Source of the DNA: MWFE01 sp964481075 | GTDB lineage: Bacteria; Bacteroidota; Bacteroidia; Bacteroidales; Tenuifilaceae | Length of the DNA: 6,746 nt | Assembly: GCA_964481075.1 (NCBI GenBank) | Contig: CAYZSD010000175.1 | Location: 1-6,746, forward strand | Reading direction: 5' to 3' | Part shown: positions 1 through 6,258 of the stretch, one piece after another | How positions within the stretch are numbered: position 1 is the first letter of the stretch | Layout: each line of letters starts with the position of its first letter | Made by a program: the position numbers and the translations under genes | The notes under the pieces: model-generated | The model's database searches: none | What the model saw: the letters and a program-made list of their open reading frames with translations, nothing else | What the model was told of the DNA's origin: nothing

Positions 1-33
1 TAATAACTTCACCTTTTTTATTCAAAAAAAAAA

Positions 34-45
34 AAGCTACAGCTT
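34..45. repeat. Short inverted repeat AAGCT-AC-AGCTT before dnaB
   Basis: A 5-2-5 inverted repeat follows the 12-A run and shares its last base with the -7 box of the putative dnaB promoter. Its place in the promoter spacer would suit an operator. The arms are only 5 bp in AT-rich DNA, so it may be chance. Confidence 0.25.
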
Positions 46-52
46 ACCTTTG
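45..52 (+). promoter_or_regulatory. Candidate dnaB promoter, Bacteroidota -7 box
   Basis: TACCTTTG matches the Bacteroidota sigma-A -7 consensus TAnnTTTG exactly. It ends 12 bp before the dnaB ATG, so transcription would begin only a few bases ahead of the start codon and give a nearly leaderless mRNA. No good -33 TTTG is seen about 20 bp upstream. A run of 12 A (24-35) lies there instead and could act as an UP-like element. The call rests on the motif and its position only. Confidence 0.5.
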
Positions 53-64
53 TAAAAAAAATTC

Positions 65-1606
65 ATGGCTGAGAAGCGTACTAATAATAACAAAAAAACC
101 AACCCAACTGCCTTTGCAAGCATTGATCTAGGGAAAGTTCCTCCTCAGGCTATTGACATTGAGGAGGCTGTACTAGGGGCACTCATGGTTGAAAACGACT
201 CCATTGTTACCGTAATGGACCTCCTTAAACCCGAAAGCTTTTACAAGGAGAATCATCAAAAAATTTTCAGATCCATACAAGGGCTTGCAATGCGCCACGA
301 GGCAATCGATTTGCTTACTGTAACAGAGGATCTTAGAAAGAACGACCTGCTTGAAGAGGTTGGTGGTGCATTCTACATCGCACAGCTTACATCCCGTGTT
401 GGTTCGGCTGCCCACCTTGAGTTTCACTCAAAAATAATTGCCCAAAAGTACATCCAACGTGAACTGATTAGGGTTTCAACGGAAATTCAAAGCAGAGCTT
501 TTGACGATTCCATTGATGTTGATGATTTGCTCGATTATTCCGAGATGGAACTTTTCAAGGTGGCCGAGGGAAATATAAAGCGTGAGACCTTACCAATAAA
601 CCGGTTGGTAAAAGACGCTTTGAAAGGTATTGAAGAAGCAGGCAAGAGAGAGGATGGTTTGAGTGGAATCCCATGCGGATTCACCGACCTCGACCGAATA
701 ACCTCTGGCTGGCAACGCTCCGATCTTATTATTGTCGCTGCACGTCCTTCGATGGGAAAAACAGCCTTTGTGCTTTCCATGTCGCGAAATATGGCTGTTG
801 AACACAATGGATCTGTTGCTTTCTTCTCGCTTGAAATGTCGAGCAATCAACTAGTAAACAGGCTAATAGTTAGCGAATCGGGCATACCTCACGAAAAAAT
901 TCGAAACGGTAAACTTAGTCAACATGAATGGACACAGCTAACTGTAAAAATAAACGACCTTCAGAACGCCAAAATATTCATTGACGACACCCCTGCCCTA
1001 TCAATATTCGAGCTTCGAGCAAAATGTAGAAGGCTAAAGGCCCAACACAACATTGACATAATTATTATCGACTACCTCCAGCTTATGACAGGACCGGCAG
1101 AGACCCGAGGCAACAGGGAGCAGGAGGTTAGCACAATTTCCCGATCGCTGAAAGCTATTGCAAAAGAGCTAAATGTGCCAATCATTGCCTTGTCTCAGCT
1201 CAACCGTTCGGTTGAGATGCGTGGTGGGTTTAAACGTCCACAGCTATCCGACCTGCGCGAATCGGGGGCCATTGAGCAGGATGCCGACGTTGTTATTTTT
1301 ATCCATCGCCCTGAATACTATGGTTTTCTTGACGATGACGACGGCAACTCCCTGGTTGGTATCGCAGAAATCATTGTTGCTAAGCACAGGAACGGCGCCA
1401 CTGGTGATGTGAAACTTCGCTTCAGGAAGGAGCAAACCAAATTCACCGACCTTGAGGAGAACACCTTCGCTTTTGCCGAAACCCCAATGCCTCAGGCTGT
1501 AACATACGGTTCAAAGATGAATGAAGACCCCTTACCCGTCTCATCAAACCCAAAAGGGTTCGACTTCCTAATGGGACCATCGCCCGATGATGATGCTCCC
1601 TATTAG
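65..1606 (+). CDS. dnaB: Replicative DNA helicase DnaB
   Basis: This is the hexameric 5'-3' helicase that unwinds DNA at the replication fork and recruits primase. The 513-residue protein has the full family layout. The N-terminal primase-interacting domain covers about residues 25-130 (PPQAIDIEEAVLGALM near its start), followed by a linker and a RecA-like ATPase domain from about 195. Visible motifs are Walker A ARPSMGKT at 226-233, FFSLEM at 253-258 with catalytic E257, Walker B DIIIIDYLQLM at 331-341, SQLNRSVE at 377-384, SDLRESGAIEQDAD at 395-408, and KHRNG at 440-444 with the arginine-finger candidate R442. The C-terminal tail (about 470-513) is acidic and unconserved-looking. No intein or insertion is present. 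The ATG at 65 has no Shine-Dalgarno but lies just behind a TAnnTTTG box. The gene converges on yjjG with 2 bp between the stops. Identification is secure. Confidence 0.98.
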   Translation: MAEKRTNNNKKTNPTAFASIDLGKVPPQAIDIEEAVLGALMVENDSIVTVMDLLKPESFYKENHQKIFRSIQGLAMRHEAIDLLTVTEDLRKNDLLEEVGGAFYIAQLTSRVGSAAHLEFHSKIIAQKYIQRELIRVSTEIQSRAFDDSIDVDDLLDYSEMELFKVAEGNIKRETLPINRLVKDALKGIEEAGKREDGLSGIPCGFTDLDRITSGWQRSDLIIVAARPSMGKTAFVLSMSRNMAVEHNGSVAFFSLEMSSNQLVNRLIVSESGIPHEKIRNGKLSQHEWTQLTVKINDLQNAKIFIDDTPALSIFELRAKCRRLKAQHNIDIIIIDYLQLMTGPAETRGNREQEVSTISRSLKAIAKELNVPIIALSQLNRSVEMRGGFKRPQLSDLRESGAIEQDADVVIFIHRPEYYGFLDDDDGNSLVGIAEIIVAKHRNGATGDVKLRFRKEQTKFTDLEENTFAFAETPMPQAVTYGSKMNEDPLPVSSNPKGFDFLMGPSPDDDAPY

Positions 1607-1608
1607 GC

Positions 1609-2298
1609 TCAGAACAGTACCATCAACTCCTTCAGCTCCTTGATTTCGAGGGTTACACTCTCTTGGTGAGGTGCTGCCGTGGGATTAAAGTACACCTGAT
1701 CCATCCCAAACTCACGTGCTCCCTTAATGTCAATTTCCAAATCATCGCCAATCATCAAGCTCTCATTCTTGGAAGCATTGGCAACTCTCAAGGCATAATC
1801 AAACGCGCCTGCAACAGGTTTATGGTGTCCTGCTATTTCCGATGTAACAACCTTGGTGAAAAACCTTTCAATGCCGCATAACTTCAACTTAGTAAATTGA
1901 ACCTCGTTAAAGCCATTGGTAATAATGTGCAGTTGATACCTTGAGTGAAGGTAATCGAGAACCTCAAGGGTATGTGGAATTAGAATTGTTTTCTTTGGGC
2001 TTTCAGCAATATACTCCTCGCCCATTTTTTTGGCCAAAAAAACATTTTTTATACCTCCATCCTTCAGCGTTAGTTCAAAACGCTTAAAGCGAAGTATGCT
2101 CTTGTCGAGTTGCCCTTTCCTATACCACTCCCAGAGCCTTTCGTTATGAAAAACAAAGGAGTTGTGAAAGTTATTGTATTCGTGAAATGCTTCGACCAAA
2201 TTATACTTTTCATACAATTCCACTAGGGTTTGCCTCATATTCTGGTCAAAATCCCAGAGTGTTCGATCAAGGTCGAAGAAAATGTGTTTGTATTTCAT
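1609..2298 (-). CDS. yjjG: YjjG-family HAD nucleotidase (noncanonical pyrimidine 5'-nucleotidase)
   Basis: This is a cytosolic haloacid-dehalogenase phosphatase of the YjjG/YfnB group. Studied members remove phosphate from pyrimidine nucleoside monophosphates and are thought to clear noncanonical nucleotides from the pool. The 229 residues hold all four HAD motifs: D9-L-D11-R-T13 (nucleophile D9, acid/base D11), T127 in HIITNG, K160 in GHHKP, and GDD at 184-186 followed by D190. The cap between motifs I and II (about 15-90) is the alpha-helical C1 type, with the family-like LWEWYRKGQLDKSILRFKRF segment. Length is typical. It is the last gene of the leftward run, 42 bp behind the Spy-like gene, and no promoter is evident in that gap. 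Its stop lies 2 bp from the dnaB stop on the other strand. Family assignment is strong. Exact substrate is inferred. Confidence 0.9.
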   Translation of the reverse strand: MKYKHIFFDLDRTLWDFDQNMRQTLVELYEKYNLVEAFHEYNNFHNSFVFHNERLWEWYRKGQLDKSILRFKRFELTLKDGGIKNVFLAKKMGEEYIAESPKKTILIPHTLEVLDYLHSRYQLHIITNGFNEVQFTKLKLCGIERFFTKVVTSEIAGHHKPVAGAFDYALRVANASKNESLMIGDDLEIDIKGAREFGMDQVYFNPTAAPHQESVTLEIKELKELMVLF

Positions 2299-2340
2299 TG
2301 AAAAATTCGGGAAAATGTTGATACAGATACTATTTGGAGG

Positions 2341-2802
2341 CTAGTCTTCTTTTTTTGAACTTCTAATCTGTTGCAACAGGTAGGTTTTAAAATCGTAGTC
2401 GGCAAGATATAATTTCATCACCTTTTCTGGTGAGAGTACTTTCTTGAACTTGGCATTAAACTCTTGAAGCAGTTCCGATTCTTGTTTATGAAAGCTAATG
2501 TACAAATCGCCATAGTTCTCTATTTCCTTTGCTGACAACTTATCCATGTTCTCAGAGCAAGTCTTCATTGCATTCCTTCTATCCTCAATAATCTTATTTT
2601 TTTTCTGCCAGTACTCATTATATACTGGCCAAAACAGCTGTGCTTCTTCTGGACTAAGATTAAGTTTTTGAGTGAAGAATGCTATTTTTTGAGCCTTAAC
2701 AAGGTCTTCCTTCTGGTTGTCTTTTTCCTGAGCAACTGCAACTCCTCCAACGAAGAGTAAAAAAATAAGCAGAAAGAGGTTTTGTACAAATGAACTCTTC
2801 AT
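2341..2802 (-). CDS. Secreted Spy/CpxP-like helical protein, third gene of the sigma-factor trio
   Basis: This is a 153-residue exported protein. Residues 1-24 form a type I signal peptide (K2, hydrophobic stretch 8-21, cleavage likely after A22-V-A24, before QEKD). The mature part looks all-helical and charged. It carries two helix-start segments, LSPEEAQLFWPVYNEY at 49-64 and LSPEKVMKLYLAD at 123-135, which resemble the LTxxQ-type repeats of the Spy/CpxP/ZraP/CnrX fold. Members of that superfamily act as periplasmic chaperones or as metal or stress sensors. One cysteine (C82) is present, and no histidine- or cysteine-rich metal site is obvious. It starts 9 bp behind the probable anti-sigma gene, so the two are almost certainly co-transcribed. 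Its role as the periplasmic sensor or output of the sigma system is inferred from gene order and fold resemblance. Confidence 0.7.
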   Translation of the reverse strand: MKSSFVQNLFLLIFLLFVGGVAVAQEKDNQKEDLVKAQKIAFFTQKLNLSPEEAQLFWPVYNEYWQKKNKIIEDRRNAMKTCSENMDKLSAKEIENYGDLYISFHKQESELLQEFNAKFKKVLSPEKVMKLYLADYDFKTYLLQQIRSSKKED

Positions 2803-2811
2803 TTCTTGTGT

Positions 2812-3264
2812 CTAGTATTGTTCCATTAGTGTAACGTAATCGATATTCTCTTGAACAAGATACCTTATCATTTCCTCGGTTAGGTCGTGTTTTGGAAGCT
2901 GATTCTTCTTGGGATCCTTCATCTCATTCATAATCAACACCTCATCAAACTCTGTAATGTTCTTCTGCACTATCTCAATATAATCATCGTTGGACAACAC
3001 AAGGTTTTGCTCATGAGGTTGCAAGTAGTAGTATCCTGCAATGGCGATCACAACAAAAGCAAGAAAGCCAGACGCTAAAGCAAGTTGCGATTTAATTACC
3101 TCTAGCAAAGAGTAAACGTTGCTTGGCTTTTGGTGGCTCAGACAAATATTTTGAATATGGGTGGGTAGCTGCTCGAAATAGTTATTTGGGACAGTGAACG
3201 GTGTCTCCCTCCCGAAAGTTGAAAATGACTCGTTTATTTCCTCTTCTTTCTTCATCTTAAACAT
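2812..3264 (-). CDS. Single-pass membrane protein, probable anti-sigma factor
   Basis: This 150-residue protein has a cytoplasmic-looking N-terminal part (1-58), one transmembrane helix at about 60-80 (LALASGFLAFVVIAIAGYYY), and a 70-residue acidic C-terminal part that would face the periplasm. The N-terminal FTVPNNYFEQLP (23-34) resembles a short motif common in small Bacteroidota membrane proteins encoded beside ECF sigma genes. There is no classical HxxxCxxC zinc anti-sigma motif. It lies 47 bp downstream of the sigma gene and 9 bp upstream of the Spy-like gene, the usual place for a sigma-sequestering membrane partner. M4 (codon at 3253-3255) is an equally plausible start, and no ribosome-binding site separates the two. 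The anti-sigma role is inferred from topology and context rather than from a recognised domain. Confidence 0.6.
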   Translation of the reverse strand: MFKMKKEEEINESFSTFGRETPFTVPNNYFEQLPTHIQNICLSHQKPSNVYSLLEVIKSQLALASGFLAFVVIAIAGYYYLQPHEQNLVLSNDDYIEIVQKNITEFDEVLIMNEMKDPKKNQLPKHDLTEEMIRYLVQENIDYVTLMEQY

Positions 3265-3311
3265 AGCAAAAAATAGTTCCTAACTTTTTGATAGTTTCAA
3301 TGGATTATGGT

Positions 3312-3860
3312 TTAATCTCTTTCCATGTATTTCTCAATTTTCTTAACAGCATGATGATACGATGCCTTAAGAGCGCTAATTGAGGATCCAAGAACATAAG
3401 AAATCTCTTCGTACTTCAACTCCTCGAAATACTTCATGTTAAAAACAACCCTCTGTTTTTCGGGTAGAGTTAGGATTGCCTTTTGAAGTTTTAATTGAAC
3501 CTCGCTCCCATTTATATGGTTGCCAGTTTCAAGGGTTTGCAATAGCTGCTGTTCGACATCAACAAGCGGTAAAAAAAGTTTATTTCGCTTCTTCTTGAGG
3601 AATGTTAGGGCTTCGTTAGTTGCGATTCTAAACAACCAGGTGAAAAGCTGAGAGTCTTCTCTAAACCCATCCAGACCAGTCCATACTTTTAGAAATGTGT
3701 TTTGAATAACGTCATCGGCGTCATCGTGCCCTACAACAATTCTCCTGATATGCCAATATAGACGCTCCTGGTATTTACGAACAATAAGGTTGAAAGCATA
3801 AGCCTGTGTATCGGGTACACGAAACATCTCAAGCAGTTCCTTATCGCTCAAATAACCCAT
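3312..3860 (-). CDS. ECF-type RNA polymerase sigma factor
   Basis: This 182-residue group 4 (extracytoplasmic function) sigma factor would direct RNA polymerase to a small set of stress or envelope promoters. Region 2 spans about 23-92: the core-binding part includes DDADDVIQNTFLKVW (46-60), and the -10-recognising part includes FTWLFRIATNEALTFLKKK (73-91). A variable linker of about 35 residues follows. Region 4, about 125-176, contains LPEKQRVVFNMKYFEELKYEEIS and then the helix-turn-helix (GSSISALKASYHHAVKKI). Regions 1.1, 1.2 and 3 are absent, as expected for ECF. It begins 17 bp after the transketolase C-subunit stop, with an AT-repeat spacer and no visible promoter, so it may be transcribed from the metabolic operon. 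Two genes downstream probably encode its membrane regulator and a secreted partner. The class is certain; its stimulus and regulon cannot be read from the sequence. Confidence 0.95.
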   Translation of the reverse strand: MGYLSDKELLEMFRVPDTQAYAFNLIVRKYQERLYWHIRRIVVGHDDADDVIQNTFLKVWTGLDGFREDSQLFTWLFRIATNEALTFLKKKRNKLFLPLVDVEQQLLQTLETGNHINGSEVQLKLQKAILTLPEKQRVVFNMKYFEELKYEEISYVLGSSISALKASYHHAVKKIEKYMERD

Positions 3861-3877
3861 CGATATATATATGATTT

Positions 3878-4831
3878 CTAAACTTTACGTTTCAAAACCT
3901 TTCTTGTTGCCTCAACAATGTTTGGTACATCGAGCCCGTACTTAACTAAAAGTTCCTCGGGCTTACCGCTCTCACCAAAGGTGTCGTCCACGGCTACCAT
4001 TTCAATTGGTGCCGGAAGAAATCGTGCCAACACCTGAGCAATGCTATCGCCCAAACCACCATTCATCATGTGTTCCTCAGCAGTAACAACTGCCTTTGTC
4101 TTTGTGACCGATTGAATTATTGCCTCTACATCCAAAGGTTTAATTGTATGAATATTAATAACTTCAGCACTAATTCCTTCAGCAAGAAGAATCTTCGAAG
4201 CTTCTAAAGCCTTCCAAACTAAATGACCTGTTGCAAAGATTGAAACATCTTTTCCTGTAACCAGATTCTGTGCTTTCCCAATCTCAAATTTTTGGTTCTC
4301 ATCGGTAAAATTGGGAACTGCCGGACGTCCAAATCGAAGGTAAACCGGCCCGTACATGTTGGCTGCTGCAATGGTTGCTGCCTTGGTTTGGTTGAAATCG
4401 CATGGGGATAATATCGTCATGTTGGGCAACATCTTCATCATGCCCATGTCCTCAAGCATCTGATGTGTAGCCCCGTCTTCTCCAAGTGTTAGCCCCGCAT
4501 GAGAAGCTGCAATCTTCACATTTTTATTTGAATAGGCAACGCTCTGTCGTATCTGATCGTAAACCCTTCCTGTTGCAAAAACTGCAAAAGTGCCAGCAAA
4601 GGGGATGAATCCGCTTGAGGCAAGTCCCGCTGAAACACCTATCATGTTGGCTTCGGCAATCCCTGTTTGGAAAAATCTGTCAGGGTAATCCTTAATAAAC
4701 TTTTCCATCTTCAGGGAACCTATTAGATCGGCACAAAGAGCAACAACCTTTGGGTTGCTTCTCCCAAGTTCAAAAAGTCCTTCGCCAAAACCTGAACGGG
4801 TGTCTTTGCTTCCTGTATTTACATATTGCAT
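3878..4831 (-). CDS. tkt: Transketolase, C-terminal subunit (split enzyme)
   Basis: This 317-residue chain carries the pyrimidine-binding (PYR) domain and the C-terminal domain of transketolase, which moves two-carbon ketol units between pentose-phosphate sugars. The PYR domain (about 5-175) has the catalytic glutamate E60 in GIAEANM, which activates thiamine diphosphate. It also has aromatic residues around F82/F85 that would stack on the thiamine ring, H111-A-G-L-T-L-G-E-D119-G-A-T-H123 of the active site, and LRFGRP at 165-170. The C-terminal domain (about 190-317) contains IKPLD (230-234) and EEHMMNGGLGD (252-262). No pyrophosphate-binding domain is present, so it must pair with the N-terminal subunit encoded two genes upstream (5290-6135). 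It sits 39 bp behind the MGS-like gene. Related 1-deoxyxylulose-5-phosphate synthase also shares these folds, but it is normally one longer chain. I judge transketolase clearly more likely. Confidence 0.93.
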   Translation of the reverse strand: MQYVNTGSKDTRSGFGEGLFELGRSNPKVVALCADLIGSLKMEKFIKDYPDRFFQTGIAEANMIGVSAGLASSGFIPFAGTFAVFATGRVYDQIRQSVAYSNKNVKIAASHAGLTLGEDGATHQMLEDMGMMKMLPNMTILSPCDFNQTKAATIAAANMYGPVYLRFGRPAVPNFTDENQKFEIGKAQNLVTGKDVSIFATGHLVWKALEASKILLAEGISAEVINIHTIKPLDVEAIIQSVTKTKAVVTAEEHMMNGGLGDSIAQVLARFLPAPIEMVAVDDTFGESGKPEELLVKYGLDVPNIVEATRKVLKRKV

Positions 4832-4870
4832 GACTCAATGTGTTTTATTTAATATATTACACCTAAAGTA

Positions 4871-5269
4871 TTAGTCCTTTCGCTGTTGCCTCTCTATTGC
4901 CTCTTTCTTTATTAATCCCAGTATGATAAGTTCGGCCGAGGCATAATTAGTTGCCAAAGGTATATTATGGGTGTTACAAGTTTCTAAAAGCCGACGGATA
5001 TCCTCGTGGTGCTGCTGAACAATCTTATGGTCGCGTAAAAAAATCACAATATCCACTTCACCTTTTTCTATCATACCAGTAATCTGGTTATAGCCACCTG
5101 TTTGGCCTGGGCTAAGGTGCTTACAGGTTAGTCCTTGCGACTCAAGGAATTCAGCAGTTCTACCAGTGGCTAGAAGGTTAACCCCACGAAGCCACTCCTT
5201 TCTCTCCTGCAAAAATTTTGCTAGTTCAGACTTCTTAGCGTCATGAGCTATTACAGCAATGTTTGTCAT
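4871..5269 (-). CDS. Methylglyoxal-synthase-like protein with altered active site
   Basis: This 132-residue protein is a full-length single-domain MGS fold, and automated annotation would probably call it methylglyoxal synthase (dihydroxyacetone phosphate to methylglyoxal plus phosphate). Aligned by eye to remembered E. coli MgsA, it keeps A-H9-D10-xx-K13, T35 and T38 of the phosphate-binding loop, S53, D80, H87 and D90, and the PLATN stretch at 104-108. It differs at key places. The SGPMGGD segment with catalytic base Asp71 is here S-P-G-Q-T-G-G-Y60, one residue longer and with tyrosine for the aspartate. ATGTTG is ATGRTA, putting R37 where a phosphate-contacting threonine sits. The gene lies between the two transketolase subunit genes (gaps 20 and 39 bp), so co-expression is expected. 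It could be a non-catalytic ligand-binding protein, as MGS-like domains are in carbamoyl-phosphate synthetase, or an enzyme with changed chemistry. The fold is well supported and the activity is not. Confidence 0.8.
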   Translation of the reverse strand: MTNIAVIAHDAKKSELAKFLQERKEWLRGVNLLATGRTAEFLESQGLTCKHLSPGQTGGYNQITGMIEKGEVDIVIFLRDHKIVQQHHEDIRRLLETCNTHNIPLATNYASAELIILGLIKKEAIERQQRKD

Positions 5270-5289
5270 TTTATTTCAAGTTTAGAAAA

Positions 5290-6135
5290 CTAATAATCAC
5301 CTATAGTCTCAGGTAGTTGGCTTATGGCCTTTTCAAACTCATCGCTATTAGGAGCCTTCCCATGCCATTTGTGTGTTCCCATCATAAAATCGACTCCCAT
5401 TCCCATTTCTGTTCTCATTAAAATAACGATTGGTTTACCTTTCCCAGTCTCATTCTGAGCCTGTTTCATAACCTTGAGAATATCCTCAATGCTATTGCCA
5501 TCCATTTCAAGCACAAGCCAACCAAAGGATTTCCATTTTGAGTGAAGGTCTCCAAGTGAAATTACTTCATCAACAGGCCCATCAATCTGCTTTCCATTGT
5601 AATCGATGGTAGCAATTAAATTATCAATACCTTTTGCGGCTGCAAAAAGGGCTGCTTCCCATATTTGCCCTTCCTGCAATTCTCCATCACCATGTAATGT
5701 GTAAATCAGGTGTTTATCGCCATTTAGCTTTTTGGCTAAAGCAGCACCACAGGCAACAGAAAGCCCTTGGCCCAATGATCCTGAAGCAAAGCGTATTCCG
5801 GGAAGATGCTCGGCGATAGCGGGATGCCCTTGGAGGCGTGAGTCAATCATGCGAAACGTAGAAAGTTCCTTTACTGGGAAGAAACCCCTACGGGCAAGAA
5901 CGCTGTACCATACCGCCGAAAGATGTCCGTTTGAAAGGAAGAAAACATCCTCACCAATCCCTTCCATTGAGAAGTTTTTAGGTTCCATGCGTAGGATTTC
6001 GAAGTATAGCGCAGTAAAAAAATCGGCGCACCCTAATGCACCGCCAGGATGCCCGCTCGATGGAGCATAAACCATTCTGATTATATCACGACGCACTTGA
6101 GCAGCAATGCTTTTCAGTTTTTCAATATCGGCCAT
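5290..6135 (-). CDS. tkt: Transketolase, N-terminal subunit (split enzyme)
   Basis: This 281-residue chain is the thiamine-diphosphate pyrophosphate-binding (PP) half of transketolase, acting with the C-terminal subunit encoded two genes downstream. Counting from the start chosen here, it has SSGHPGG at 26-32 (H29), SNGH at 68-71 (H71), QGHP at 102-105 (H104), and the ThDP/metal motif G149-D150-G151 ending about 30 residues later at DYN180. It also has THKWHGKAPN near 254-263, matching the substrate-site histidine of full-length enzymes. The reading frame stays open to an upstream ATG at 6168. I prefer the ATG at 6135 (MADIEKLKSIAAQVRRDI) because family homology begins there and because the 6168 ATG overlaps the putative -7 promoter box, so it would lie upstream of the transcript. 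It is the first gene of the leftward run and probably sets expression of the genes behind it. Confidence 0.93.
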   Translation of the reverse strand: MADIEKLKSIAAQVRRDIIRMVYAPSSGHPGGALGCADFFTALYFEILRMEPKNFSMEGIGEDVFFLSNGHLSAVWYSVLARRGFFPVKELSTFRMIDSRLQGHPAIAEHLPGIRFASGSLGQGLSVACGAALAKKLNGDKHLIYTLHGDGELQEGQIWEAALFAAAKGIDNLIATIDYNGKQIDGPVDEVISLGDLHSKWKSFGWLVLEMDGNSIEDILKVMKQAQNETGKGKPIVILMRTEMGMGVDFMMGTHKWHGKAPNSDEFEKAISQLPETIGDY

Positions 6136-6165
6136 AGTAGTTGCGTTTTTCGGTTGTAAAACCCA

Positions 6166-6173
6166 CAAATGTA
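6166..6173 (-). promoter_or_regulatory. Candidate promoter for the transketolase operon, Bacteroidota -7 box
   Basis: Read on the minus strand this is TACATTTG, an exact TAnnTTTG match. It lies 30 bp upstream of the preferred transketolase N-subunit ATG, giving an estimated leader of about 25 bases. The -33 element is poor: no TTTG at the usual 19-21 bp spacing. It is the only convincing leftward promoter I found in the window, so it may drive a long polycistronic message. Confidence 0.55.
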
Positions 6174-6175
6174 AC

Positions 6176-6187
6176 CAAATAAATTTG
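6176..6187. repeat. Inverted repeat CAAAT-AA-ATTTG in the transketolase promoter
   Basis: A 5-2-5 inverted repeat sits 2 bp upstream of the minus-strand -7 box, inside the expected promoter spacer. A wider pair, ACCAAA (6174-6179) and TTTGGT (6194-6199), encloses a 14-bp interval here. The position suits an operator controlling the transketolase run. The arms are short and AT-rich, so chance is not excluded. Confidence 0.25.
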
Positions 6188-6227
6188 AATCTTTTTGGTG
6201 GTTTTCATCATCTTTCACATAAAAACA

Positions 6228-6258
6228 TTGTAGTTTCTTGTAAAAAGCCGTATTTTTC
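6228..6258 (+). promoter_or_regulatory. Weak candidate promoter for the serine hydrolase
   Basis: TTG at 6228-6230 is followed after 20 bp by TATTTTTC at 6251-6258, one base from the TAnnTTTG consensus. The predicted transcript would start about 24 bases before the ATG at 6286. It lies in the 150-bp divergent region shared with the leftward transketolase promoter. The last base of the box differs from consensus and -33 is minimal, so support is modest. Confidence 0.3.

Noticed and set aside
24..35. Run of 12 A as a slippage or phase-variable tract
   Set aside because: It is outside any coding frame and upstream of the dnaB -7 box. An A-tract promoter element is the simpler reading.
535..850. 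Overlapping minus-strand frames of 103 and 86 codons within dnaB
   Set aside because: Both lie opposite the conserved Walker A region of dnaB, and their translations resemble no protein family.
3132..3159. Possible zinc anti-sigma (ZAS) motif in the membrane protein: H36, C41, H44
   Set aside because: The ZAS signature is H-x3-C-x2-C. Here the spacing is H-x4-C-x2-H with no second cysteine, so the resemblance is superficial.
3267..3275. CAAAAAATA on the plus strand as a minus-strand -7 box for the membrane protein gene
   Set aside because: The spacing between CAAA and TA is three bases instead of two, and the site lies immediately before the start codon.
3265..3311. Possible terminator between the sigma gene and the membrane protein gene (minus-strand short stem followed by six T)
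   Set aside because: The stem has only four AT-rich pairs with competing pairings, too weak to call, and the gene order argues for read-through.
5732..6070. Plus-strand frame of 112 codons opposite the transketolase N-subunit
   Set aside because: Rich in Arg/Pro/Ser as expected from an antisense frame of a conserved gene, with no start signals. The opposing gene is certain.
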